In this document: positions 53,672 through 64,000 of the stretch, in pieces | Layout of the letters: every line of letters begins with the position of its first letter | Position numbering within the stretch: the first letter of the stretch is position 1 | Assembly: GCF_003148685.1 (NCBI RefSeq) | Contig: NZ_QGGR01000004.1 | Span: forward strand, 372,001 to 436,000 | Direction of reading: 5' to 3' | Length of the DNA: 64,000 nt | Source of the DNA: Actinoplanes xinjiangensis | GTDB lineage: Bacteria; Actinomycetota; Actinomycetes; Mycobacteriales; Micromonosporaceae | Program-made: the position numbers and the translations under genes | The notes under the pieces: model-generated | What the model was told of the DNA's origin: nothing | Database searches by the model: none | The model's input: only the letters and a program-made list of their open reading frames with translations

Positions 53672-54700
53672 ATGCGTATCGGCGTGCTCACCGGTGGCGG
53701 CGACTGCCCCGGTCTCAACGCGGTCATCCGCGCCGTCGTCCGTAAGGGCGTCACCGCTTACGGTCACGAGTTCGTCGGATTCCGCGACGGCTGGAAGGGC
53801 CCGCTGGAGGGTCTGACGAAGCCGCTGGGCATCGCGGAGGTGCGTGGCATCCTGCCGCGCGGCGGCACCATCCTGGGCTCCTCCCGCACCAACCCGTTCA
53901 AGATCGAGAACGGTGTCGAGCGGATCAAGTCGAACCTCACCGAGCAGGGCGTCGACGCGCTCGTGGCGATCGGCGGCGAGGACACCCTCGGCGTCGCCAC
54001 CAAGCTGTCCGAGCTGGGCGTCAACGTCGTCGGCGTGCCGAAGACGATCGACAACGACCTGAACGGCACCGACTACACCTTCGGCTTCGACACTGCGGTC
54101 AACATCGCGATGGAGGCCATCGACCGGCTGCACACCACCGCCGAGTCGCACCACCGCACCCTGGTCGTCGAGGTCATGGGCCGGCACGCCGGCTGGATCG
54201 CGCTGCACGCCGGCCTCGCCGGTGGCGCCAACGTCATCCTGCTGCCGGAGCGCCAGTTCGACGTCGAGCAGGTCGCGACCTACGTGACCAAGCGCTTCCA
54301 GGTGGAGTACGCACCGATCGTCGTCGTCGCCGAGGGCGCCCAGCCGCTCGACGGCCAGATGGTCCTGCACAACCAGGAGCTGGACAGCTTCGGTCACGTC
54401 CGCCTCGGCGGCATCGGCCAGTGGCTCGCCCAGCAGCTGGAGGAGAAGACCGGCAAGGAGGCCCGTACGGTCGTCCTCGGTCACATCCAGCGCGGTGGCA
54501 CCCCGACCGCCTTCGACCGGGTCCTGTCGACCCGGTTCGGCCTCCAGGCGATCGACGCCGTCCACGAGGGTGACTTCGGCAAGATGGTGGCGCTCAAGGG
54601 CACCGACGTCGTCCGGATCCCGCTCATCGAGGGCACCGGCGAGCTGAAGACCGTTCCGCTCGAGCGTTACGAAGAGGCCGAGGTCTTCTTCGGCAGCTGA
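53672..54700 (+). CDS. pfkA: 6-phosphofructokinase, pyrophosphate-type signature
   Basis: 342 residues. TGGGDCPGLNAVIR, VAIGGEDTLG, PKTIDND with the catalytic Asp, and MGRHAGW. Asp104 and Lys124 stand where ATP enzymes have Gly, the pair that marks PPi-dependent enzymes such as that of Amycolatopsis methanolica. It would phosphorylate fructose 6-phosphate reversibly with PPi. AGGGGGAAGAAT before the ATG is the ribosome site. TAGAGT at 53564 is a possible -10 in the 193-bp leader region. Confidence 0.93.
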   Translation: MRIGVLTGGGDCPGLNAVIRAVVRKGVTAYGHEFVGFRDGWKGPLEGLTKPLGIAEVRGILPRGGTILGSSRTNPFKIENGVERIKSNLTEQGVDALVAIGGEDTLGVATKLSELGVNVVGVPKTIDNDLNGTDYTFGFDTAVNIAMEAIDRLHTTAESHHRTLVVEVMGRHAGWIALHAGLAGGANVILLPERQFDVEQVATYVTKRFQVEYAPIVVVAEGAQPLDGQMVLHNQELDSFGHVRLGGIGQWLAQQLEEKTGKEARTVVLGHIQRGGTPTAFDRVLSTRFGLQAIDAVHEGDFGKMVALKGTDVVRIPLIEGTGELKTVPLERYEEAEVFFGS

Positions 54701-54713
54701 TCCATCCGTCGTG

Positions 54714-54740
54714 ATGCCGGGGGCCCGTCGCCCCCGGCAT
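54714..54740 (+). terminator. Hairpin terminator after pfkA
   Basis: Perfect 11-bp stem ATGCCGGGGGC / GCCCCCGGCAT, CCGTC loop, followed by TTCG, 13 bp after the stop. Confidence 0.8.
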
Positions 54741-54814
54741 TTCGCGTTCCCACGCCCGCCCGCCGTCCGTGCGGCGGCTGTCCGCCGTCTCGCTGATCCG
54801 TCGAGGAGTCTCCG

Positions 54815-55627
54815 TTGCCCAAGCCCACCGTCGCCGTGCTCGGGACCGGCAAGATCGGTGAACTCGTCGTCGCCGGTCTGCTCCGCTCCGGCTGGCCCCG
54901 GGAGAAGGTGCTGGCCACCGCCCGCCGCCCGGCCCGTGCCACCGAGTTGGCCGAGCGGTACGGCGTGGAGGTCGTCGACAACGTCACCGCCGCCGGGCGG
55001 GCCGACGTCCTGGCGATAGCGGTCAAACCGCAGGACGCCGGAGCGCTCCTCGACGAGATCAGGGGCCGGATCGACGCCGGCAGGCTCGTCGTGTCGCTCT
55101 GCGCGGGGCTGCCGACCGGCTTCTTCGCGTCCCGCCTGGCCGAGGGCACCCCGGTGATCCGGGTGATGACGAACACCCCGGCCATCGTGGACCGGGCGAT
55201 GACCGCGATCTCCGCCGGGCCGCACGCCACCGCGGAGCATCTGGACATCGCCGAGCAGATGTTCGAACCGCTCGGTGTCACTGTCCGTGTCCCGGAGTCC
55301 CAACAGGACGCGGTCACCGCCGTCTCGGGGTCCGGACCGGCCTACTTCTATCTGTTCGTCGAAGCGATGATCGACGCGGGTGTCCTGCTGGGATTGCCGC
55401 GCACGGTCGCCCACGAGCTGGCCGTGCAGACTGCCGTCGGGTCGGCTGCCATGCTGCGTGACTCCGGCGAGCACCCGGTCAAGCTCCGGGAGGCGGTCAC
55501 CTCCCCGGCCGGGACGACCGCCGCTGCCCTGCGCGAGCTGGAGCGCCACGGGGTCCGCGCGGCGGTGCTCGGCGCGCTCGAGGCGGCCCGCGACCGCGCC
55601 GGCGAGATCGCCGCCCAGGCGAAGTGA
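54815..55627 (+). CDS. proC: Pyrroline-5-carboxylate reductase
   Basis: 270 residues. NADPH site VAVLGTGKIGELVV, VKPQDAG, VIRVMTNTPA and SGSGPAYFYLFVEAMIDAGV with the C-terminal AVTSPAGTTAAAL signature. Last step of proline synthesis. TTG start with CGAGGAG 6 nt upstream. The DNA around its stop codon is repeated downstream. Confidence 0.95.
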   Translation: MPKPTVAVLGTGKIGELVVAGLLRSGWPREKVLATARRPARATELAERYGVEVVDNVTAAGRADVLAIAVKPQDAGALLDEIRGRIDAGRLVVSLCAGLPTGFFASRLAEGTPVIRVMTNTPAIVDRAMTAISAGPHATAEHLDIAEQMFEPLGVTVRVPESQQDAVTAVSGSGPAYFYLFVEAMIDAGVLLGLPRTVAHELAVQTAVGSAAMLRDSGEHPVKLREAVTSPAGTTAAALRELERHGVRAAVLGALEAARDRAGEIAAQAK

Positions 55628-55687
55628 TCCGGCTGGGCCGCCCAGGCAGTGATCCGGCTGGGCGCCCACGCGCAGTGATCCGGCTGG
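55610..55687. repeat. Three tandem copies of the proC 3' end
   Basis: Units at 55610-55636, 55637-55661 and 55662-55687 (27, 25 and 26 bp), each GCC-GCCCA-GGC-AGTGATCCGGCTGG with small changes. The first contains the proC stop codon. The last runs into the hairpin at 55679. Confidence 0.75.
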
Positions 55688-55737
55688 CTCTCACCGCTGT
55701 CTCAGAGGCGCTGAGACAGCGGTGAGAGCCAGCCGGA
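55679..55737. repeat. Perfect 27-bp-stem hairpin, same family as the 11.6-kb array
   Basis: Arms TCCGGCTGGCTCTCACCGCT plus GTCTCAG and the exact complement, with an AGGCG loop. It matches the unit of the five-copy array at 11632-11940, closest to unit 4. It sits 50 bp after proC and may also end its transcript. The rest of 55738-55858 shows no gene. Confidence 0.85.
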
Positions 55738-55858
55738 GATCTCACGGTGACCGCCGCATCCGCCCGGCGGTCGCGTTGCGGCCGGGCCTGCCGCCCGCGC
55801 CGCGGGGTAGGGGACGGGGCGGCTGCTCGTGCGGTTGTCGGCCGGTGGCCGTACCGAA

Positions 55859-56536
55859 TCAGTAGTAGATCGCGATTCTGCTGCCGTTCTCCTCTTCCGG
55901 CGGGCTGGGGTGGCTGAGGGCCGCTCCGGTGGCGACGCGGTGGGCGGTCCAGGCGACCGCGGCCGCGTCGAGGATGTCGTCGGGCGGCGCCTGCCCGGCC
56001 GGGCCCAGCTTGTCCGGCAGGACGATGCCGTTGCGGGCCAGGAGTTCCCGGCGGCGGGTCTGGCCGCTCCACGTCTTCTTGGCGTGCGGCAGCGGCTCGC
56101 CGGCCATGGTGCGGAACGAGACCTCCGGGTGGGCCTCGAAGAGCAGCCCGGGGTGCCGTTCCCAGATCGCGTTCGCCTCGAGCAGCTTGGGCCGCAGCGC
56201 CCAGGACTGCCGGCTGAGCCCGGCGCCGGTCAGCTCCCGGCAGAGCCGGTTGGCGGAGGCGAAGTCGGGCTCCTGCCAGACCGCCCGCGGTGGCACCCGG
56301 AAGACGCTGCCGCGGCGTGGGCCGAGCTGATCGGCGGCGAGGGTGTCGGCGGCCCGCCACCGGTCGGGCAGCATGCCCAGGGGGATGTCCACGCCGATCA
56401 CGGCGGCACCGGAGCTGCCGGCGACGATCTCGTAGAGGGTGGCGGCCAGGACGGCGCGCCCGAAGGCCCCGTCGCGCAGTTCGACGCCGACCCAACCGAG
56501 CGCGTACGCGTCGACGCCGATCACGTGGATGCTCAT
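55859..56536 (-). CDS. DUF429 family protein
   Basis: 225 residues. HVIGVDAYALGWVGV and VIGVDIPLGMLPDRW, then RRGSVFRVPPRAVW, EAHPEVSFRTMAGEPLPHAK and DDILDAAAVAWTAHR are the DUF429 pattern, thought to have an RNase H-like fold with several conserved Asp residues. Activity unknown. Its ATG shares one base with the stop of the glutathione peroxidase gene (TGATG), so translation is coupled. Confidence 0.8.
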   Translation of the reverse strand: MSIHVIGVDAYALGWVGVELRDGAFGRAVLAATLYEIVAGSSGAAVIGVDIPLGMLPDRWRAADTLAADQLGPRRGSVFRVPPRAVWQEPDFASANRLCRELTGAGLSRQSWALRPKLLEANAIWERHPGLLFEAHPEVSFRTMAGEPLPHAKKTWSGQTRRRELLARNGIVLPDKLGPAGQAPPDDILDAAAVAWTAHRVATGAALSHPSPPEEENGSRIAIYY

Positions 56537-57006
56537 CAGTGCGGCAGCAGCTTCTCGATCGTCGCGACGAGGTCATCGTCGTCGGGGGCGGTGCCGGGGT
56601 CGAACCGGGCCGCCACGGTCCCGTCGGGGGCGATCACGAACTTCTCGAAGTTCCACGAGATGTCCTCGCCGTCGCCGACCAGCTCCCGGTAGAGGGGGTG
56701 CCGGCCGGGCCCGTTGACCTCCACCTTCTCGGTCACCGGGAAGGTCACGCCGTAGTTGACCCGGCAGAACTCGTCGATCTGTTCGGCGGTACCGGGCTCC
56801 TGGCCGCCGAACTGGTCGCACGGCACGCCGACCAGCACGAGGTCCCGTTCGCGGTAGGTCTCCCAGAGGCTCTGGAGCTTCGCGTACTGCGGGGTGAGAC
56901 CGCATCGCGAGGCCACGTTGACCACCAGCACGACCTTGCCGCGGTAACGGTCCAATTCGGTCGCGCCACCGGTGAGGGCGCCAATGTTGACGTCGAAGAT
57001 GGTCAT
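56536..57006 (-). CDS. Glutathione peroxidase-family thiol peroxidase
   Basis: 156 residues. Peroxidatic Cys35 in NVASRCGLTPQY, Gln69 in DQFGGQEP and Trp118-Asn119 in SWNFEKF form the catalytic set. Actinobacteria lack glutathione, so thioredoxin or mycothiol is the likely reductant (inference). TAGTCT ends 6 nt before the ATG, a leaderless start. Confidence 0.93.
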   Translation of the reverse strand: MTIFDVNIGALTGGATELDRYRGKVVLVVNVASRCGLTPQYAKLQSLWETYRERDLVLVGVPCDQFGGQEPGTAEQIDEFCRVNYGVTFPVTEKVEVNGPGRHPLYRELVGDGEDISWNFEKFVIAPDGTVAARFDPGTAPDDDDLVATIEKLLPH

Positions 57007-57012
57007 GACGGA

Positions 57013-57018
57013 AGACTA
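57013..57018 (-). promoter_or_regulatory. -10 box of glutathione peroxidase gene (leaderless)
   Basis: TAGTCT on the minus strand, 6 nt before the ATG at 57006. Confidence 0.45.
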
Positions 57019-57096
57019 CTTGCAGTGTCCGCCCGATTGCACGCCGTCGTGACGCGACCCGCGATGTTAAAGAGACCTTAAAGCTGTTCACTCCGC

Positions 57097-57126
57097 TTGA
57101 CTGTTGTTAATCGATGTGACTACGGT
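57097..57126 (+). promoter_or_regulatory. Chitinase promoter
   Basis: TTGACT at 57097-57102 and TACGGT at 57121-57126, 18 bp apart. Transcription would start near 57133. Confidence 0.5.
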
Positions 57127-57144
57127 CTCTTCAACCCTCTCTTT

Positions 57145-57155
57145 GGAAAGTTTCC
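57145..57155. promoter_or_regulatory. Palindrome in chitinase leader
   Basis: GGAAA-G-TTTCC, perfect, about 12 bp after the predicted transcript start and 22 bp before the TTG start. A likely repressor site; it does not match the DasR box. Confidence 0.45.
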
Positions 57156-57176
57156 TAACTGTTTGAGGAGACATCC

Positions 57177-61117
<3,941 letters not shown>

Positions 61118-61864
61118 GCGGCGGACGCGGCGGCGACGAAACCACGGATGATCGGGTGCGGGTCCGTCCCGTCGCCGGCCAGCTCCGGCTGGAAGAGCGT
61201 GGCCAGATAGAACGGGTGGTCCGGCAGCTCGGCGGCACGGACCGCCCCGCTCTCGTCGCGGCCGGTGAAGCGCATCCCGTGGGCGCTGAGCAACTGCAGG
61301 TGGGCGTCGGCGATCCCATACGAACAGTGGTAACGCTCCACCGTGCGGGACGCACCGACCAGCCGCTCGAGCAGCGACCCGGGTGCCACCTCCACGGCGG
61401 CCTCGTGTCCCGCCAGTGAGCAGGCCAGCTCCACGATCAGGTCCTCGGCGTCCTCCTCCTCGCCCTCCGCATACTCCGCGTGGCGGGCACCGGTGAACCC
61501 GCACTCGTGCCGGGCGAACTCGAGCATGGCGTGCTGGAAGCCGCCGCAGGTGCCCAGGAACGGGATGCCGCCGAGCCGGGCCGCCTGGGCCGCGGTGACG
61601 CCGCCTTCGGGGCTCCGGTAGGGGCTGCCGGGCACCAGCCAGATCCCGTCGAACCCGCGCAGAGCCGCGGGATCCTCGGCATCCCGCGTCGGGATCCAGT
61701 AGACGTCGATGTCCTCGTCGTCGCGCAGGACGTCGAGCAGGGCGGGGATCCGGTGGTGCGCGCGGACGGCCGGTGATCGGTCGCCGACCAGGGCGATTCT
61801 GTTCATGGGTCCACTCTCGTCCCCGCGCGAGATCAGGTCCAACGATGTCTGCTGTTGTGCTCAT

Positions 61865-61870
61865 TAGCAT
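61865..61870 (+). promoter_or_regulatory. -10 box of lysR (leaderless)
   Basis: TAGCAT ends 7 nt before the GTG at 61878. This supports that start over an ATG at 61845, which would lie upstream of the predicted transcript start. Confidence 0.5.
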
Positions 61871-61877
61871 CGCTGAT

Positions 61878-62711
61878 GTGGACCCACATCTGCTGCGTAC
61901 ATTCGTCGCCGTCGCCGAGACCGGCTCGTTCTCCGCCGCCGCCCAGCGCCTCAGCTACACCCAGTCGGCCGTCTCCCAGCAGATCGCCGCCCTCGAGGCC
62001 GACCTCGGCACCGCCCTGCTGACCCGCCGCCCGGTCGCGCTCACCGCGGCCGGTGAACGCCTGCGACGGCACGCCACACCCCTGCTGGCCCGGCTCGCCG
62101 CGGCCCGCGCCGACGTGACCCGCGCGGTGGCCCCGCCCGGCCGCCTCATCGTCGGCCTGACGCCGCTGGCGTGGTCCCGCCGGGTCTCCGGGGCACTGGC
62201 CGTGATCCGCGCCGAGTCGGCCCGCCTGAACACCCGGGTCCTGGTCGCCGACCGGGACCGGATCGTCGCCGCGTCCGCCGGCGGCGAGATCGACGTCGCC
62301 CTGGTCGACGGGTTCACCGCGCCGAACGACCCGCTGCCGCTCCCGGTGGCCGGGGCGGTCGGGGTGGCCCAGGACGGCGCCGTGGTGACGGTGCCGCCCG
62401 ACCACCCGCTGGCCGGCCGCCGGACCCTGGATCTCGCCGACCTCGCCGAGGCGTACTGGATCGACGCCCCGGTGGTGTCGCCCCTGGCGAACCTGCCGGT
62501 GGACGGCCTGCGTGCCGGGCTGCGCTACGAGGGTGCCGACGTGGCCGTCCTGCGCGGGCTGGTGGAGGCCGGCCACGGGCTCGCGGTCCTGCCCGCGGGC
62601 ACCGCGGACGGCGTCCTGCTGTCCCGGCTCGTCCATCGGGTGGAGTTACTGACCACACCGGGCGCGGGTGCGCCGGCGACCCGGCTCAGCGAGCTTCTCG
62701 GAGGCCCTTGA
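61878..62711 (+). CDS. LysR-family transcriptional regulator
   Basis: 277 residues. HTH at the N-terminus: LLRTFVAVAETGSFSAAAQR followed by TQSAVSQQIAALEADLG, then a type 2 periplasmic-fold sensor. Divergent from the amidotransferase-like gene with 71 bp between, its probable target. Its 3' end overlaps the nfo 3' end by 26 bp. Confidence 0.9.
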   Translation: MDPHLLRTFVAVAETGSFSAAAQRLSYTQSAVSQQIAALEADLGTALLTRRPVALTAAGERLRRHATPLLARLAAARADVTRAVAPPGRLIVGLTPLAWSRRVSGALAVIRAESARLNTRVLVADRDRIVAASAGGEIDVALVDGFTAPNDPLPLPVAGAVGVAQDGAVVTVPPDHPLAGRRTLDLADLAEAYWIDAPVVSPLANLPVDGLRAGLRYEGADVAVLRGLVEAGHGLAVLPAGTADGVLLSRLVHRVELLTTPGAGAPATRLSELLGGP

Positions 62712-63549
62712 GCAGCGCGATGTCGGCGGCATGCCCCTCGTGCTCGACCGTCGGCGTCTCCACGATCACCGGGATGCCCTCGGTCGCCGGGTGGGCGAAG
62801 AGCTCGGCGAACGGCTCGGCACCGATCCGGCCCTTTCCGATCGTCTCGTGCCGGTCCCGCGTCGACCCGCAGTCGTCCTTCGAGTCGTTGGCGTGGATCA
62901 GCTGGAGCCGGCCCGGCCCGGCGGCCTCGACGAGCGCGTCGAGCGTCGACGTCATGCCGCCCGGGGTGGCCAGGTCGTGCCCGGCCGCCCAGGCGTGGCA
63001 GGTGTCGAAGCAGACACCCAGCCACGGGTGCTGCTCCACGGCCGCCAGATAGGCCGACAGGTCCTGCACCTTCGACGCCAGGCTCCGGCCGCCGCCCGCG
63101 CTCGGCTCGACCAGCAGCCGGGGCAATTCCTCGACGGCCGCCCGGTCGAGCAGCGGCAGCAACTGCTCGTGCAGCTGGTGCATCGCCTTCTCGGCGTGCG
63201 CCTCGTCGACCGAGCTGCCGGCGTGGTAGACGACCGCGGTCGCGCCGATCGCCTTGCCCCGCAGCAGGGCGTGCTCCAGGGTGGCGATCGAGCGTTCCAC
63301 CGTCAGTTCGGTCGGCGAACCGAGGTTCACCAGGAGCGAAGCGTGGATGTACGCGGGCAGCCCGCGTTCGCCGATCCCGTCGCGGAACAGGACGTCCTGC
63401 TTCGGGTCGCCGGCCGGCAGGGCCCAGCCACGGGAGTTGGAGACGTACACCTGAAGGGTCTCCGACCCCGCGGCGTCGACGTACGGCAGGGCCGCCTTGG
63501 CCAGCCCTCCCGACGTCTTGGTGTGTGATCCGATCCGGCGCAGGGTCAC
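62686..63549 (-). CDS. nfo: Deoxyribonuclease IV (AP endonuclease)
   Basis: 287 residues, TIM barrel with zinc ligands: RIGSHTKTSGG, YIHASLLVNLGSP, VYHAGSSVDEAHAEK, LLVEPSAGGG, VCFDTCHAWAAGHDL, LIHANDSKDDCGSTRDRHE and VIVETP. Cuts DNA at abasic sites. GTG start overlaps the stop of the upstream kinase gene by 4 bp. Confidence 0.94.
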   Translation of the reverse strand: MTLRRIGSHTKTSGGLAKAALPYVDAAGSETLQVYVSNSRGWALPAGDPKQDVLFRDGIGERGLPAYIHASLLVNLGSPTELTVERSIATLEHALLRGKAIGATAVVYHAGSSVDEAHAEKAMHQLHEQLLPLLDRAAVEELPRLLVEPSAGGGRSLASKVQDLSAYLAAVEQHPWLGVCFDTCHAWAAGHDLATPGGMTSTLDALVEAAGPGRLQLIHANDSKDDCGSTRDRHETIGKGRIGAEPFAELFAHPATEGIPVIVETPTVEHEGHAADIALLKGLREAR

Positions 63550-64000
63550 AGGAAGCACACCAGCTGGACGATGCTCTGCGGGGGAACCGGCGTGCCGGGA
63601 CCCGGGTTCATCTGCCGTGCCGTCGCGTTCGGGTCGCCGGTCATCTGCACCTGGACTCCCTGGGCCTGGAGCGCCGCGGCCGCCTGCTGGCACGGCTGGT
63701 TCGTCACGTCCTGGAGGACGATCTGCGCCGGGCCCTTGCTGATCGTGAGGGTGACCTGGGTGTCCTTCTCCACGCCGGTGCCCGCCTTGGGACTCACGGC
63801 GATCACCTCGTCGGCCGGCTTGTCGCTCTCCGTGGAATTCTCCACGACCTGGAGGCCGCGCTCGGTCAGCTGCCGCCGCGCGTCGTTGATGTTCTGGCCG
63901 ACCACGTCGGGGATGGTGATCGGCGCCCTGCCCTTGCTCAGCACCAGGGTGACGGTCTCGCCCGGCCTGAGCTCGGTGCCCGCCTTGGGGTCGGTGGACA
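63546..64000 (-). CDS. pknL: PASTA-domain serine/threonine kinase, C-terminal part
   Basis: Only about 150 C-terminal residues are in the window; the kinase and membrane parts lie beyond the right edge. Two complete PASTA domains (IPDVVGQNINDARRQLTERG and the last, more divergent VTNQPCQQAAAALQAQG) and the end of a third (TDPKAGTELRPGETVTLVLS) can be read. PASTA domains bind muropeptides outside the cell. Its place two kilobases from aroG suggests PknL; PknB type is the alternative. Confidence 0.85.
   Translation of the reverse strand, partial: STDPKAGTELRPGETVTLVLSKGRAPITIPDVVGQNINDARRQLTERGLQVVENSTESDKPADEVIAVSPKAGTGVEKDTQVTLTISKGPAQIVLQDVTNQPCQQAAAALQAQGVQVQMTGDPNATARQMNPGPGTPVPPQSIVQLVCFL

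Overview
The window is high-GC actinobacterial chromosome, most like a Micromonosporaceae member such as Actinoplanes. The evidence is third-position GC, many GTG and some TTG or CTG starts, frequent leaderless starts (a TANNNT box 6-8 nt before the start codon), and a gene order that, from memory, matches the cta/qcr-to-pknL block of Mycobacterium (Rv2200c to Rv2176) and the related Streptomyces block (around SCO2110-SCO2156). No rRNA, tRNA, CRISPR array, insertion sequence or phage gene was seen. The assignment to a genus is inference.

1-10 kb: a TusA-like sulfur carrier and a cysteine desulfurase, then the respiratory cluster ctaC-ctaF and ctaE-qcrC-qcrA-qcrB for the bcc-aa3 supercomplex. 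Oxidase subunit I (ctaD) is absent. A CtaG-like assembly factor, trpD, a receiver-like protein and a small zinc-ribbon protein run on the other strand. 10-22 kb: a barstar-tailed protein, a stand-alone Lrp ligand-binding domain, a sugar nucleotidyltransferase with a Nudix hydrolase, a short Rel protein, a DnaQ-UvrC fusion nuclease, a NYN ribonuclease, an M48 protease and a PimB-like mannosyltransferase. Two noncoding repeat arrays lie here (11.6-11.9 kb and 21.8-22.0 kb).

22-40 kb: an ABC exporter and a thioredoxin, an MFS/MarR pair with its operators, a two-component system, an SRPBCC protein, glucokinase, an endonuclease-like protein, a flavin monooxygenase with a hydrolase lacking its serine, trehalose-6-phosphate synthase, an acyltransferase, a Crp regulator, a pseudokinase-like protein and RNase AS.

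40-53 kb looks like an accessory insertion. It holds a TetR/MFS efflux pair with two matching operators, a 1,803-residue secreted RHS/YD-repeat toxin ending in a papain-fold (glutamine deamidase-type) domain with an adjacent Imm35 immunity gene, and a sugar locus (GH3 glycosidase, MFS permease, and a repressor made of two complete HTH-ROK modules in one chain). 53-64 kb returns to core functions: a phosphofructokinase with the pyrophosphate-type signature, proC, a DUF429 protein, glutathione peroxidase, a secreted chitinase with a promoter palindrome, class II DAHP synthase, threonine aldolase, a degenerate amidotransferase, a LysR regulator, endonuclease IV, and the PASTA end of a serine/threonine kinase (PknL/PknB type) cut by the window edge.

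The points most worth following up are the RHS toxin/Imm35 pair with a LacI/CebR-like operator upstream, the tandem double-ROK repressor, and an exact 63-bp-period array of five hairpins at 11.6-11.9 kb whose unit recurs as a perfect 27-bp-stem hairpin at 55.7 kb.
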